From: Pseudarthrobacter oxydans
Lineage (GTDB): Bacteria; Actinomycetota; Actinomycetes; Actinomycetales; Micrococcaceae
Assembly (NCBI RefSeq): GCF_030812335.1
Contig: NZ_JAUSSN010000001.1
Coordinates: 248,001-312,000 of the forward strand
DNA: 64,000 nucleotides
Reading direction: 5' to 3'
Shown here piece by piece: positions 56,017 to 64,000 of the stretch. A program made the position numbers and the translations under genes. The notes below the pieces were generated by a model that ran no database searches, was not told where the DNA came from, and saw nothing but the letters and a program-made list of their open reading frames with translations. Numbering within the stretch: the first letter of the stretch is position 1; every line of letters starts with the position of its first letter.

Positions 56017-57317
56017 GCCAAGTGCTCCTGCACGCGCTGCACATACCAGTTGATGAACGCCTCGACCTGGTATTCGCTCTTCATGTACGGGCCGGGCTGA
56101 TAGGCGGGGCTGCCGGCGCCCTTCTGGCACAGCTCCACGAACGCCTTGTCCTGCAGGTTGGTCTGCTTCCAGGTGTGGGTGAGCTTCTCCAGGTCGTAGT
56201 CGACGCCTTCCACGGCGTCGTCAGCCACCAGCCAGGTGGTGCGTACCAGTGTCTGGTGCTCATTGACGGGGAAGACGGCGAACGTGATGACGTGGTCCCC
56301 GAGGAAATGGAACCAGCTGTTGGGCTGCAAATGCATCGAGCAGCGGCCAAGGCGGAAGTCCCGCAAGTCTCCGAGCAGCTTCTTGGACAGCCTGTGCCCG
56401 TCGGGTGAGAACGATTCGCCGTCACCGTCGAGCGAGTCTCGCGAGATGCGGATTCCCGCCACACGGGTGTCGAGCTCCTCGACGACCTCATAGGGAAGGC
56501 CATAGCGGCGGCAGCGGTCCTCGAGCGAGGACTGTGCTTCCTTGTTGCGGTCCCACACCTCCTCGAGATGGAGCGGGATCAGGCCCTCCGTCAGGCCCCA
56601 GGTGGGAAAGAGGGAGCAGGCGAGTTCCGGGTGGCCGTCGCAGTGGTAGCACTCACGGTTGTTCTCCATGACGAGCTTCCAGTTGCCCTCCTCGACGATG
56701 TTCTGCTGGTAGGCGATTTTCGTCTTCGACAGATCGTGCGGCGCGAGGTAGGGCTCGAATATCTTTCCGGTTTCGTCGAAATCCGTCGGCGGTTCGTCCG
56801 CAATGGAGACGAAGATGAGTCCGGCGAACACGCGGCTGTGGGCGCGCTTGAGGCCGAAGCAGCCCTTGTCGAACTTCGTTTCCCCCGGTGCCGAGGCATG
56901 GATCAAATCACCGTTGGGGGAGTAGGTCCAGGAGTGATAGCCGCATACCAGGTTGCCCGTGGTCCCCGCGGGTTCGGTCAGGACGCGGGCGCCGCGGTGG
57001 CGGCACACGTTGTGCAGGACGTTTACGCCGCCGTCGTCGTTGCGCAGCACGATCAGGGAGTAGGGCCCGTAGTCGACAGTGACGTAGTCGCCCGGTTCCG
57101 GGAGCTCAGCGATGCTGGCGGCAAAGATCCAGTGCTCGCCAAAAATGGCCTTCATGTCGATGTTGAAAATCGTCGGGTCCGTGTAGAAGGGGGCATCGAG
57201 GGAATATCCCACGCGTCGGAAATCGAACAACTCGGTGATTTCCGCCACCTGCTCGGCAGGCAATGATGAAGCGAGTTTTCCGCGTGAATTGAGGGGCACG
57301 TTCACTGGAGCAGACAT
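56013..57317 (-). CDS. Rieske non-heme iron oxygenase (glycine betaine demethylase GbcA-like)
   Basis: The 434-residue oxygenase has a Rieske centre CRHRGARVLTEPAG...CGYHSWTY (about 95-120) and a mononuclear iron site MENNRECYHCDGHPEL (about 205-220). The general pattern (FRRVGYSLDAPFYTDP, GEHWIFAASIAELPEPGDY) matches glycine-betaine and stachydrine demethylases, which release formaldehyde from a quaternary amine. The ATG at 57317 follows GGGAGGAAAC; a frame to 57551 is unsupported. The divergent LysR gene and the BCCT transporter beyond it support betaine as substrate. Confidence 0.9.
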   Translation of the reverse strand: MSAPVNVPLNSRGKLASSLPAEQVAEITELFDFRRVGYSLDAPFYTDPTIFNIDMKAIFGEHWIFAASIAELPEPGDYVTVDYGPYSLIVLRNDDGGVNVLHNVCRHRGARVLTEPAGTTGNLVCGYHSWTYSPNGDLIHASAPGETKFDKGCFGLKRAHSRVFAGLIFVSIADEPPTDFDETGKIFEPYLAPHDLSKTKIAYQQNIVEEGNWKLVMENNRECYHCDGHPELACSLFPTWGLTEGLIPLHLEEVWDRNKEAQSSLEDRCRRYGLPYEVVEELDTRVAGIRISRDSLDGDGESFSPDGHRLSKKLLGDLRDFRLGRCSMHLQPNSWFHFLGDHVITFAVFPVNEHQTLVRTTWLVADDAVEGVDYDLEKLTHTWKQTNLQDKAFVELCQKGAGSPAYQPGPYMKSEYQVEAFINWYVQRVQEHLA

Positions 57318-57477
57318 GTGTTTCCTCCCGGGAGGGGTAAGTAAATGTGGATTCGTGGGGACTACGGGGTTGGTGGGGGCAACCGGCGCTGTCGAAAACG
57401 TTCTAGTCATGAGATTAGGGAGGATCGATCTGCAAGAAAAGCGCAAGATTTTGGAAATAACCGTGCATAATTGGTGC

Positions 57478-58410
57478 ATGATCGATCCGCGGCTTATAAC
57501 ACTTCGGGTGTTTGCCCGGTGCGGCACCGTCGGGGCAACCGCGGAGCTCACGGGTTATTCTCCCTCCGCCGTCTCCGCGCAATTGCGGGAGCTCCAGCGT
57601 GTGCTTGGAATGCAGCTGCTGACGAAGGACGGCCGGGGGGTGCGGCTGACCGCCACGGGCCGCTATCTCGTGGCGGGATCGGACGCGCTCATTGCGGAAT
57701 GGGAGAGCCTGCGCGCCGCGGCCATGGAGGCCGGCGACCAGGTGCAGTCCCGTTTTGGGCTCGGCGGATTCTCCACGGCGGCTGCCCAGTTGCTCGCGCC
57801 GCTGGCCGCCACCCTGCGCTCGACACGCCCCCTCCTGGAGGTGCAGGTACTCGAGGCCAACCCGGCCCGCTGCTTCGACTTGTTGGTTGCTGAGCGAATC
57901 GACCTCGCGGTCGTCGTCGCGATGCAGTCCGACACCTATGTTGAGGACGATAAGCGCTTCGAGCAGACCCTTCTGCTCGACGATCCCTTGGACGTGATCA
58001 TTCCCGCCGACCATCGGTTGGCATCGCGGGAAACGGTGACGCTCGAAGAGCTGGCGTCGGAACCCTGGATCACCGAGGCCGCCGGTTCCACCTACCATGC
58101 CCTATTCACCGCGGCGTTCACGGCAGTTGGGGTGACACCGCGGATTGCCCACGAGGCCGTTGAATGGGAAACCCAGATCGCCTTCGTTGGTGCGGGACTG
58201 GGCGTGGGCCTGCTGCCGCGGCTGGCGCCCCTGCGCAGTGCCGAAAACGTGATTAGACTGCGCATTACCGGCAAGGGGAAGCCCGCGCGCCGCATTGTCG
58301 CTGCGGTGCGCAAGGGCAGCATCGCATCGCCCCTGATCCAGGAGTCGCTCGGCATCCTGCAGGTCAGCGCCAATCGGATACTCACCGCCCGGCCCAAAGA
58401 CGATCTCTGA
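57478..58410 (+). CDS. LysR-family regulator of the betaine genes
   Basis: The 310-residue regulator has a winged helix (RLITLRVFARCGTVGATAELTGYSPSAVSAQLREL in two parts, about 5-40) and an effector domain (LLAPLAATLRSTRPLLEVQVLEANPARCF; DDPLDVIIPADHRLASRETVTLEELASEPWI; FVGAGLGVGLLPRLAP). It is divergent from the oxygenase-reductase pair. The ATG at 57478 is preferred; the frame back to 57235 runs antisense to the oxygenase. A GTGCAT-N5-GTGCAT direct repeat (57463-57479) overlaps the start and could be an autoregulatory site. Confidence 0.88.
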   Translation: MIDPRLITLRVFARCGTVGATAELTGYSPSAVSAQLRELQRVLGMQLLTKDGRGVRLTATGRYLVAGSDALIAEWESLRAAAMEAGDQVQSRFGLGGFSTAAAQLLAPLAATLRSTRPLLEVQVLEANPARCFDLLVAERIDLAVVVAMQSDTYVEDDKRFEQTLLLDDPLDVIIPADHRLASRETVTLEELASEPWITEAAGSTYHALFTAAFTAVGVTPRIAHEAVEWETQIAFVGAGLGVGLLPRLAPLRSAENVIRLRITGKGKPARRIVAAVRKGSIASPLIQESLGILQVSANRILTARPKDDL

Positions 58411-58498
58411 GACCGGATGGCCGCGATTCGTTGTCGACAGGCCAGCAGGTCCTGATGGTGGCGACACGTCCGCTCAGCCGGCCTTGGAGGTGGGCGTG

Positions 58499-58539
58499 CC
58501 TAGGCGGCACGGGCCGGAACAAGCCGCGTGCCGCCTAGG
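58499..58539. terminator. Strong hairpin between LysR and BCCT genes
   Basis: CCTAGGCGGCACG (58499-58511) pairs perfectly with CGTGCCGCCTAGG (58527-58539) over a 15-nt loop that can itself form GGC/GCC pairs. It lies between convergent genes and probably stops both transcripts. No U-tract. Confidence 0.8.
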
Positions 58540-58563
58540 TGGGTTGCTACTTAAGGTGCGCAG

Positions 58564-60588
58564 CTATTTACTGTCCGGGACTGGATGCCGGGGTTCGACG
58601 GTTGGGATGCTCCCCGTGGGAGTACCTCCCAGACAGTCCGAGTCGGGGCACGTTTCGGCGCAGTCGTGCTTTGTTACGAGGTCGAACTGCACGCCGCCGT
58701 GTTGTTCCACGCCAGTGCGTATGGCCCGTTCCACTACGGATGTGGCCAGGCGACGCCGCAAGGAGAGGGGATCGCGACGCAGGTCCTTGGTGAGGGCAAA
58801 GCAGAGCAACATCATGACGATGACGAACGGTAGCGCTGCCACGATGGTGATTCGTTGCAGGCCAGCCAAGGCTTCCGAAGGTTCATCGCCGCCGGCCAGC
58901 AACATGACCGCCGCCACCGCGCCGGTGAGGCAGCCCCAGAAGATGACCACGCCGCGGCGGGGGTGCTCGGCGCCATTGGAGCTGAGCGATCCCATCACGA
59001 TGGAGGCAGCGTCGGCGCCAGTGATAAAGAAGATGGCGACCAGAACCATGGCCAGCACGATAACGGCAGTGGTAGCCCAGTCAGGCATGCTCAGGTTCTT
59101 GATCAGGTCGAAGAGTGCTCCGTCGAAGTTGACGGACGGTGTCCCGTTGACCATGGTGACCAGGCCGGGGGTATTGGCCTTGTCGGCTTCCTGCTGGACG
59201 TGGAAGGCGGCGCCTCCGAAGACGGCAAACCAGATCACGCTGACGACGCTGGGCACCAGCAGCACACCGGTGACGAACTGGCGGATGGTGCGGCCGCGGC
59301 TGATGCGGGCAATGAAGAGTCCTACGAACGGCGTCCAGGAGATCCACCAGGCCCAGTAGAAGATAGTCCAGCTGGTCATCCAGCTTCGCAGGGACTCGTC
59401 GCCGACCGCTTCAGTCCGGGACGCCATCTCGGCCAGGTCGCGGGCGTAGTCGCCGACCGCGGAGGGGATCAAGTTGAGGATAAAAAGGGTGGGGCCGGCG
59501 ATGAAGACGATCAGCGCAAGGACGACGGCCAGGACCATGTTGATATTGGAGAGCCACTGGATGCCGCGGCTGATGCCAGAGACGGCCGAAGCGACGAAGC
59601 ATAAGGTCAGGACGGCGACGATCGCCACGAGCACGGGGGTGCCGATTTCGCCGAACCAACCGTTGGAGGTCATGCCGCTGCCAATCTGCAGGGCACCCAG
59701 GCCCAACGATGCGGCGGTACCAAACAAGGTGGCGAAAATGGCCAGGATGTTGATGAACTTTCCGAGTGGCCCTTCGACCGTCCTGACGCCGAAGATCGAC
59801 GTGAAGGCGACGGAGATCAGTTGCCTGCGACCCAAGCGGTAGGTGCCGTAGGCCATTGCGATGCCGACTACTGCATACATGGCCCAGGGATGCAGGGTCC
59901 AGTGGAAGATCGAGGTGGCCATGGCTGTCTGGATGGCTTCGGGGGTCCGGCCGTTCACGGTGCCGGGCGGCGGAGAGATGTAGTGGTAGAGCGGTTCGGC
60001 CACTCCGTAAAACATCAGCCCGATGCCCATGCCGGCGGCGAACATCATCGCGACCCAGGAGACAGTACGGAATTCGGGTTTTTCACCATCCTTACCGAGC
60101 GGGATGTTGCCGAACTTGCCCATGGCCAGCCACAGGACAAAGACCACGAAGAGCGACGCCAGGAGCATAAACAGCCATCCTGTGTACTCCATGACCCAGT
60201 TCAGGGCACCCGTGGAAGTTTCGGACAGACTGTCGCGTCCCACGAAGCCCCAGATAACAAAGGCAATGGCTATGACGCCTGTGATCCCGAACGTGACCTT
60301 GTCGAGAACGAGCTTATGGTTCCGTCGATCCGCAACTGCTTGCTCGGTCTTGGCATGACGCAACTCTTCGAGGATCTGCTCGTACTCTTCGACGTCCGGC
60401 AAGATGGCCGTGCCTCCGTCCTCCGGATCGAGGACAGCGGGGGATGTGTCTACATCCTCGGAGACAGCGAAGACTGCTTTACTCCTCTTCCCACTTCCAG
60501 GTTCCTTGTTAAGCGGAGCATCTGCCACGCCGTTGTCAGCAGGCAACTCCTCGGGTGTATGGGATTTTAAGTCACTATCAAAAGCCAT
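58564..60588 (-). CDS. BCCT-family betaine/choline/carnitine transporter
   Basis: The 674-residue secondary transporter has 12 helices after a 110-residue hydrophilic, acidic N-terminal extension. BCCT signatures are FAAGMGIGLMFYGVAEPLYHY (Gly-rich helix 3), the Trp-rich block WTIFYWAWWISWTPFVGLFIARISRGRTIR and SNGAEHPRRGVVIFWGCLTG. The C terminus (about 50 residues) is hydrophilic with a CAETCPDSDCLGG stretch. It probably imports glycine betaine for the demethylase encoded nearby or for osmoprotection. AAGGA lies 8 bases before the ATG at 60588; the first ATG of the frame (60633) is less likely. Confidence 0.93.
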   Translation of the reverse strand: MAFDSDLKSHTPEELPADNGVADAPLNKEPGSGKRSKAVFAVSEDVDTSPAVLDPEDGGTAILPDVEEYEQILEELRHAKTEQAVADRRNHKLVLDKVTFGITGVIAIAFVIWGFVGRDSLSETSTGALNWVMEYTGWLFMLLASLFVVFVLWLAMGKFGNIPLGKDGEKPEFRTVSWVAMMFAAGMGIGLMFYGVAEPLYHYISPPPGTVNGRTPEAIQTAMATSIFHWTLHPWAMYAVVGIAMAYGTYRLGRRQLISVAFTSIFGVRTVEGPLGKFINILAIFATLFGTAASLGLGALQIGSGMTSNGWFGEIGTPVLVAIVAVLTLCFVASAVSGISRGIQWLSNINMVLAVVLALIVFIAGPTLFILNLIPSAVGDYARDLAEMASRTEAVGDESLRSWMTSWTIFYWAWWISWTPFVGLFIARISRGRTIRQFVTGVLLVPSVVSVIWFAVFGGAAFHVQQEADKANTPGLVTMVNGTPSVNFDGALFDLIKNLSMPDWATTAVIVLAMVLVAIFFITGADAASIVMGSLSSNGAEHPRRGVVIFWGCLTGAVAAVMLLAGGDEPSEALAGLQRITIVAALPFVIVMMLLCFALTKDLRRDPLSLRRRLATSVVERAIRTGVEQHGGVQFDLVTKHDCAETCPDSDCLGGTPTGSIPTVEPRHPVPDSK

Positions 60589-60727
60589 GAGCGGGTCCTT
60601 TGCTCGGGGAGGCATGGGCCTGCGGTTAAACATTGCCCTCGGGAGTCAGACCGGGCGGAAGGTTGGGGACCTCGTCCGATTCGGTGATCATGATGTGCCG
60701 TCGACAATTTGCACTTCGTAGGTGCAG

Positions 60728-60756
60728 ACGGAATCGTTCCGTATGACTCAACGGAA
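60728..60756. promoter_or_regulatory. IclR-like operator upstream of BCCT gene
   Basis: ACGGAA-tcg-TTCCGT (60728-60742) is a perfect palindrome, and a third ACGGAA half-site starts at 60751. IclR-family proteins often bind GGAA/TTCC arrays of this type. It lies 140 bp upstream of the BCCT start. Confidence 0.4.
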
Positions 60757-60903
60757 ATCGCACTAAGCAACAGATTGCGCCCGATAAAAAGGGATGTCAA
60801 GGGTTTTCGCTGATCTGCCGGGAATCTTGACATGCAACCCGGGATACGTCACGCTGTTGCATATCGCGACTATTGTTGCGCAGGAAGCAGTTGGGGGGTG
60901 GGA

Positions 60904-61074
60904 TATGGGGACGCTTGCTGTCGTCGGGCATCCCTCACCGGCCTCTCCGCTGCCGAGCTGCCCGTGCCCAGGGTTTCGTGGAAACAGACGACGACGATCG
61001 CCAGGCAAAGTGGCGCTGCTCGACCACGGCGCACCTCAGCAGCCGCTGAAAGACCATATTTCTGGTCCGACCAA
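60904..61074 (+). pseudogene. Remnant of a FAD-dependent ferredoxin reductase C-terminal region
   Basis: One open frame (from 60832) contains in order GDAC, then RVSWKQT about 20 residues later, then PYFWSDQ about 28 residues after that. Rhodocoxin/rubredoxin-type reductases show GDxx, R-[IV]-E-S-x-x-x-A and P-[WY]-FWSDQ with the same spacing. The FAD-binding N terminus and the sequence after FWSDQ are absent, so I read it as a decayed gene. The remainder of 60634-61240 shows no gene. Confidence 0.45.
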
Positions 61075-61240
61075 CACGTCATGGGATCAAACATCTACGC
61101 GAAGGGCGGGTACTGGTTCCGAGCGAGCACCACATCAGCGCAGTCCACGACTGGATTCGGGAAGTTGTAGCGGACGTCATTCCGGCTAGCTAATCGAGCG
61201 CCCATTTGCCCTCCGATATGCCCGACCTCCGCGGTTGGGC

Positions 61241-62041
61241 TTATCGGCTTCTGTAGCCCATTTTCGCGCTAATGGACAGCCCAGCCGCGCGGAGCCCTTC
61301 GATGAGTCCGGGATCCTCTTCCGGAGCGAACCGGAACGCAGGACCCGAGATACTCACCGCGGCGATTACCTTCCCAAGATGGTTATAAATGGGAACTGCG
61401 ACCGCTGACAGGCCGATTTCGAACTCCTCGTGGACGACCGCATAGCCTTGCCGGGAAATTTCGACCAGCTGCTTCTCTAGTTGCGCACGATTCGTCACGG
61501 TACGCGGAGTGCGGGCTGGCAGGCCGACGGTCTTGAGGATGGTGTCCCTTTCGTCGGCCGGAAGGGCAGCAAGCAGAACCTTGCCGCTCGACGTGGCATG
61601 CAGGGGCGTTAGGCTGCCGACCCAGTCGTAGGTTGCGAGCGTGGAGGGGCCCATGGCCTGGTCCACGTTGACGGCATAATTCGATCGCAGGACGGCCAAG
61701 TTCACTGTTTCCTTGTAGCGCGCAGCGAGGCTCTCTAAAACGTCTCTGGCCTCTCGCACCACGCTCAATCGGCCCGGGATGGACGATGCTAATCGCAGGA
61801 TTCCAAAGCCCAGCTGATACTTGCCGCGTTCGCTGTTCTGGCGGACCAGTTCACGACCCACCAGGGACCCCATCAGGCGGGATACTGTGGATTTGTGGAC
61901 GCCCATCTCGTCAGCGATCTCACTGACGCCGGCATCACCCTCACGGGCGAGGATATCCAGAATCTGGAGGGCACGGTCCACCGATTGGACGCCTCCGCCC
62001 TGTGCGTCTACGCCTTGATCCGGGTCGTTGCGTGCGGCCAT
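61241..62041 (-). CDS. IclR-family transcriptional regulator
   Basis: The 266-residue regulator has a winged helix (VDRALQILDILAREGDAGVSEIADEMGVHKSTVSRLM in parts, about 20-60) and an IclR effector domain (LHATSSGKVLLAALP, GYAVVHEEFEIGLSAVAVPIYNHLGKVIAAVSISGPAFR). The N-terminal 18 residues are Asp/Gln/Gly-rich. It faces away from the degraded reductase and is followed by about 200 bp of non-coding DNA up to the BCCT control region. It may regulate the BCCT transporter or the lost reductase's operon. Confidence 0.9.
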   Translation of the reverse strand: MAARNDPDQGVDAQGGGVQSVDRALQILDILAREGDAGVSEIADEMGVHKSTVSRLMGSLVGRELVRQNSERGKYQLGFGILRLASSIPGRLSVVREARDVLESLAARYKETVNLAVLRSNYAVNVDQAMGPSTLATYDWVGSLTPLHATSSGKVLLAALPADERDTILKTVGLPARTPRTVTNRAQLEKQLVEISRQGYAVVHEEFEIGLSAVAVPIYNHLGKVIAAVSISGPAFRFAPEEDPGLIEGLRAAGLSISAKMGYRSR

Positions 62042-62755
62042 GTCGCCTCGTGTCCTTGTCCATGCGGTGTACCCAGGCCTGGAAGTCCCAGCCGAACTGC
62101 AACCCTAGTCAACTTTCATCCTAGACCGCCTCAGGCGCTGGCTCGTCAACCGTCATCCCAGCCTTCGCGCGGCCGTGCAATCCACGGAGTTCGGGCGCAT
62201 AAACCGGGGCGGAAGGGGCGTTGAACCGGTACCGGCCTGGCCGTCTGACCACGGTTACCGGCTTCGTCGCCCTCGACGGCCGCCGCCCTGTTCACGGGGA
62301 CGGTGGAGACGCTGAGCCCGGCGGGGACATCGCTGCGCGCGGACAGATTAGCCTTTCGCGGCCAGCGCAGACACTCAAGCTGTGCACCCTGCTGAATCCA
62401 ATCAACATCTCTCCGGTTTCGACGTCCGACGACGAACCGACCGTCCGGGAGGCCAGAACAGCAGGATGGCCTCGGCGCATGGCGATGCCGTCCCGCAGCA
62501 GTCGCCCACCGGGCGCGGCCGTCCGGTTCCGCCTGTCGTTATAACGACGTCCGGCTGCTCCCCGGGGAGTGCCTCGGAATCTTCCAGGGCAGCTAGGGAT
62601 TTTCAGGGATGCCCCCCAGCAGTGAAATGACGGTGCCCAGTTGGGGGACCGGACGTGTCTCGGACCTGTGCGCGGTCATTGAGGGCCAGCAGGAGCTTGC
62701 CATCCATGTCCTGTGTGATCTGGCCGCTTTCCTTGCGGAGTATCGAAGTTGCGCC
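62042..62755. other. 714-bp region without a recognisable gene
   Basis: Short open frames exist on both strands (for example 62221-62544 and 62609-62827 plus, 62292-62480 minus), but none shows a known motif, a ribosome-binding site with a plausible start, or the codon bias of its neighbours. Given a decayed fragment on the other side of the IclR gene, this may be further degraded sequence. The promoter of the IclR gene must lie at its left end. Confidence 0.5.
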
Positions 62756-63355
62756 TTAGCGCCCGTGTATCAGGCTGAGCGCCTCAGCCCGGGCCGCCGG
62801 CAGGCGGAGCTCCCCGCGGACGGCTGACGTGATGGTCTTGGCCCCGGGCTTGCGGACACCGCGCATCGACATGCAGAGGTGCTCGCACTCAATAACCACA
62901 ATGGCCCCCAGGGGCCGCAGCGAACTGACCAGCGCATCAACGACCTGGGTTGTCAGCCGTTCCTGGACCTGGGGCCTGCGTGCAAAGACATCGACGAGCC
63001 GGGCCAGCTTGCTCAGTCCCGTGACGAGGCCCTCAGCCGATGGGATGTAGCCAACGTGGGCTACGCCGTGGAACGGCACCAGGTGGTGTTCGCAGGTGGA
63101 GTAGAAGGGGATGTCCTTGACGATGACCATTTCTCCGTGCCCAAGGTCAAAGGTCTTATCCAGCACGGCCAGGGGGTCCTCATGAAGCCCGCCGAATATC
63201 TCCGCAGCCGCCCGGGCTACCCGCGCGGGCGTATCCACGAGCCCTGGCCTGTCAGGGTCCTCTCCGATCGCAAGTAGATATTCGCGGATGGCCTGCTCAA
63301 CCCGCGGCCCGTCCACACCCTTGGACGCTGTTGCCGTCATCATGTCGGCGCTCAC
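62756..63355 (-). CDS. folE: GTP cyclohydrolase I
   Basis: The 199-residue enzyme opens the tetrahydrofolate/pterin pathway by converting GTP to dihydroneopterin triphosphate. Zinc and catalytic residues are visible: Cys/His in [14 protein letters not shown], the later Cys in [16 protein letters not shown], and [33 protein letters not shown]. The start is GTG (63355), overlapping the upstream oxidoreductase stop by 4 bp; an ATG four codons in is possible. Folate supply beside betaine demethylation genes and a formate-dehydrogenase-like protein hints at C1 metabolism, but this may be a second, accessory folE. Confidence 0.96.
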   Translation of the reverse strand: MSADMMTATASKGVDGPRVEQAIREYLLAIGEDPDRPGLVDTPARVARAAAEIFGGLHEDPLAVLDKTFDLGHGEMVIVKDIPFYSTCEHHLVPFHGVAHVGYIPSAEGLVTGLSKLARLVDVFARRPQVQERLTTQVVDALVSSLRPLGAIVVIECEHLCMSMRGVRKPGAKTITSAVRGELRLPAARAEALSLIHGR

Positions 63356-64000
63356 GCTACGGCCCGTTCAAGCCGCACGATGACGGACTTGGATGTCGGT
63401 GTGCCGCTCGTGTCGGCTACCGAATCGAGCGGCACGAGCACGTTGGTCTCCGGGTAGTAGGCTGCCGCACAGCCCTTCGGGGTCGAGTACGAAACGATCC
63501 GGAAGTTGTCGGCCCGCCGCTCTGTCCCGCGGAACTCGGAAATCAAATGAACCATGTCACCGTCCCTGAAGCCCAGCTCAGCGATGTCAGCCTCGTTGAC
63601 AAGAACCACCCGGCGCCCACCGTGGATACCGCGGTATCGGTCATCCTTGCCATAGATGGTGGTGTTGTACTGGTCGTGTGAGCGCAGGGTCTGAAGGACC
63701 AGCCTCCCCTCGGGTACTTTGATGAATTCCAGCTCGTTGCCGGTGAAGTGGGCCTTGCCCGACGCGGTCTGGAACTGTCTGGCGTCCCGCGGAGGGTGGG
63801 GGAGGACAAAGCCGCCAGGGTGCTGTATCCGCTCCTCGAAATTTTCGAAGCCGTCGATGACCGCCTCGATGTGTTTCCGGACCAGGGAGTAGTTGTCTTT
63901 CATCGAGAGCCAGGCAGCTTTAGGCGTGTTGGGCAGTGGGCGGTTGTCGCTGTCGGTGAAGAGCTTGTGGGCGAGGTTGCACACTATGGCCACTTCTGAG
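63352..64000 (-). CDS. FdhF/YdeP-family molybdopterin oxidoreductase, C-terminal part
   Basis: The frame is open to the window edge, so the N-terminal iron-sulfur and molybdopterin domains lie outside. The visible 215 residues include the molybdopterin-dinucleotide-binding C-terminal domain: [51 protein letters not shown], and [53 protein letters not shown] and the [10 protein letters not shown] ending match the YdeP/FdhF-like alpha subunits annotated as formate dehydrogenase-like. The true reaction is often unknown. It overlaps folE by 4 bp (GTGA). Confidence 0.88.
   Translation of the reverse strand, partial: SEVAIVCNLAHKLFTDSDNRPLPNTPKAAWLSMKDNYSLVRKHIEAVIDGFENFEERIQHPGGFVLPHPPRDARQFQTASGKAHFTGNELEFIKVPEGRLVLQTLRSHDQYNTTIYGKDDRYRGIHGGRRVVLVNEADIAELGFRDGDMVHLISEFRGTERRADNFRIVSYSTPKGCAAAYYPETNVLVPLDSVADTSGTPTSKSVIVRLERAVA

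Noticed and set aside
60794..61189. Intact 131-residue gene
   Set aside because: This frame has no motif, while the overlapping frame from 60832 carries the reductase-like motifs; neither looks like a complete gene.
62221..62827. Small proteins encoded at 62221-62544 and 62609-62827
   Set aside because: No recognisable motif, poor start context and unusual composition; treated as non-coding or degraded.

Overview
The window is GC-rich DNA, densely coding on both strands, with GTG/TTG starts and many 4-bp ATGA/GTGA overlaps. Gene content and order point to an actinobacterium of the Micrococcaceae, most like Arthrobacter, Pseudarthrobacter or Paenarthrobacter. The block ppiA - rhomboid - crgA - pabA/trpG - pknB - pknA - pbpA - rodA - pstP - fhaB - fhaA - tRNA-Leu is the conserved actinobacterial set normally found a short way from dnaA, so the left end should lie near the chromosomal origin. 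No species can be named from the sequence alone.

Region 1 (1-17.7 kb) is core. It has a DMT permease end, a GT2 glycosyltransferase, a repeat-rich membrane protein, cyclophilin and rhomboid protease. A 1.4-kb gene-free stretch follows with two minisatellites and a dense cluster of DnaA-box-like 9-mers (six perfect TTATCCACA). Then come tag, crgA, the glutamine amidotransferase and the seven-gene Ser/Thr-kinase/cell-elongation operon read leftward, and a tRNA-Leu(CAG) with a strong terminator.

Region 2 (17.8-27 kb) is accessory metabolism: a TetR-controlled putrescine oxidase / universal stress protein / APC permease operon, two VOC proteins, a PPOX-fold protein, a DUF5997-like gene divergent from a free-standing LysR effector domain, and a small lipoprotein.

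Region 3 (27-45 kb) holds three catabolic islands. A leftward operon (MFS permease, DhaK-DhaL kinase, RpiB-like, TpiA-like and xylose-isomerase-like isomerases, ApnO-like dehydrogenase) with a divergent FadR/GntR regulator resembles four-carbon ketose (erythrulose/tetrulose) pathways, but with a non-standard enzyme set. A complete urease cluster ureABCEFGD follows with a NiCoT nickel permease. A LacI - ribokinase - RpiB - MHS permease operon has LacI-type palindromes upstream of the regulator and again inside the kinase gene.

Region 4 (45-54.6 kb) is a 5-oxoproline module: PxpA, fused PxpBC, a biotin carboxylase-BCCP protein, a DUF1445 protein and an NRAMP-like permease. A GntR regulator has matching palindromes in front of both arms. 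An acyl-CoA dehydrogenase gene follows, and beyond it a 90-bp copy of the carboxylase 3' end.

Region 5 (54.6-64 kb) is glycine-betaine/C1 metabolism: Rieske oxygenase and reductase (GbcAB-like), LysR regulator, BCCT transporter, a decayed ferredoxin-reductase fragment, IclR regulator, GTP cyclohydrolase I and the end of a YdeP/FdhF-like molybdopterin oxidoreductase that runs off the window. Together this segment could import betaine, demethylate it and handle the C1 units released.
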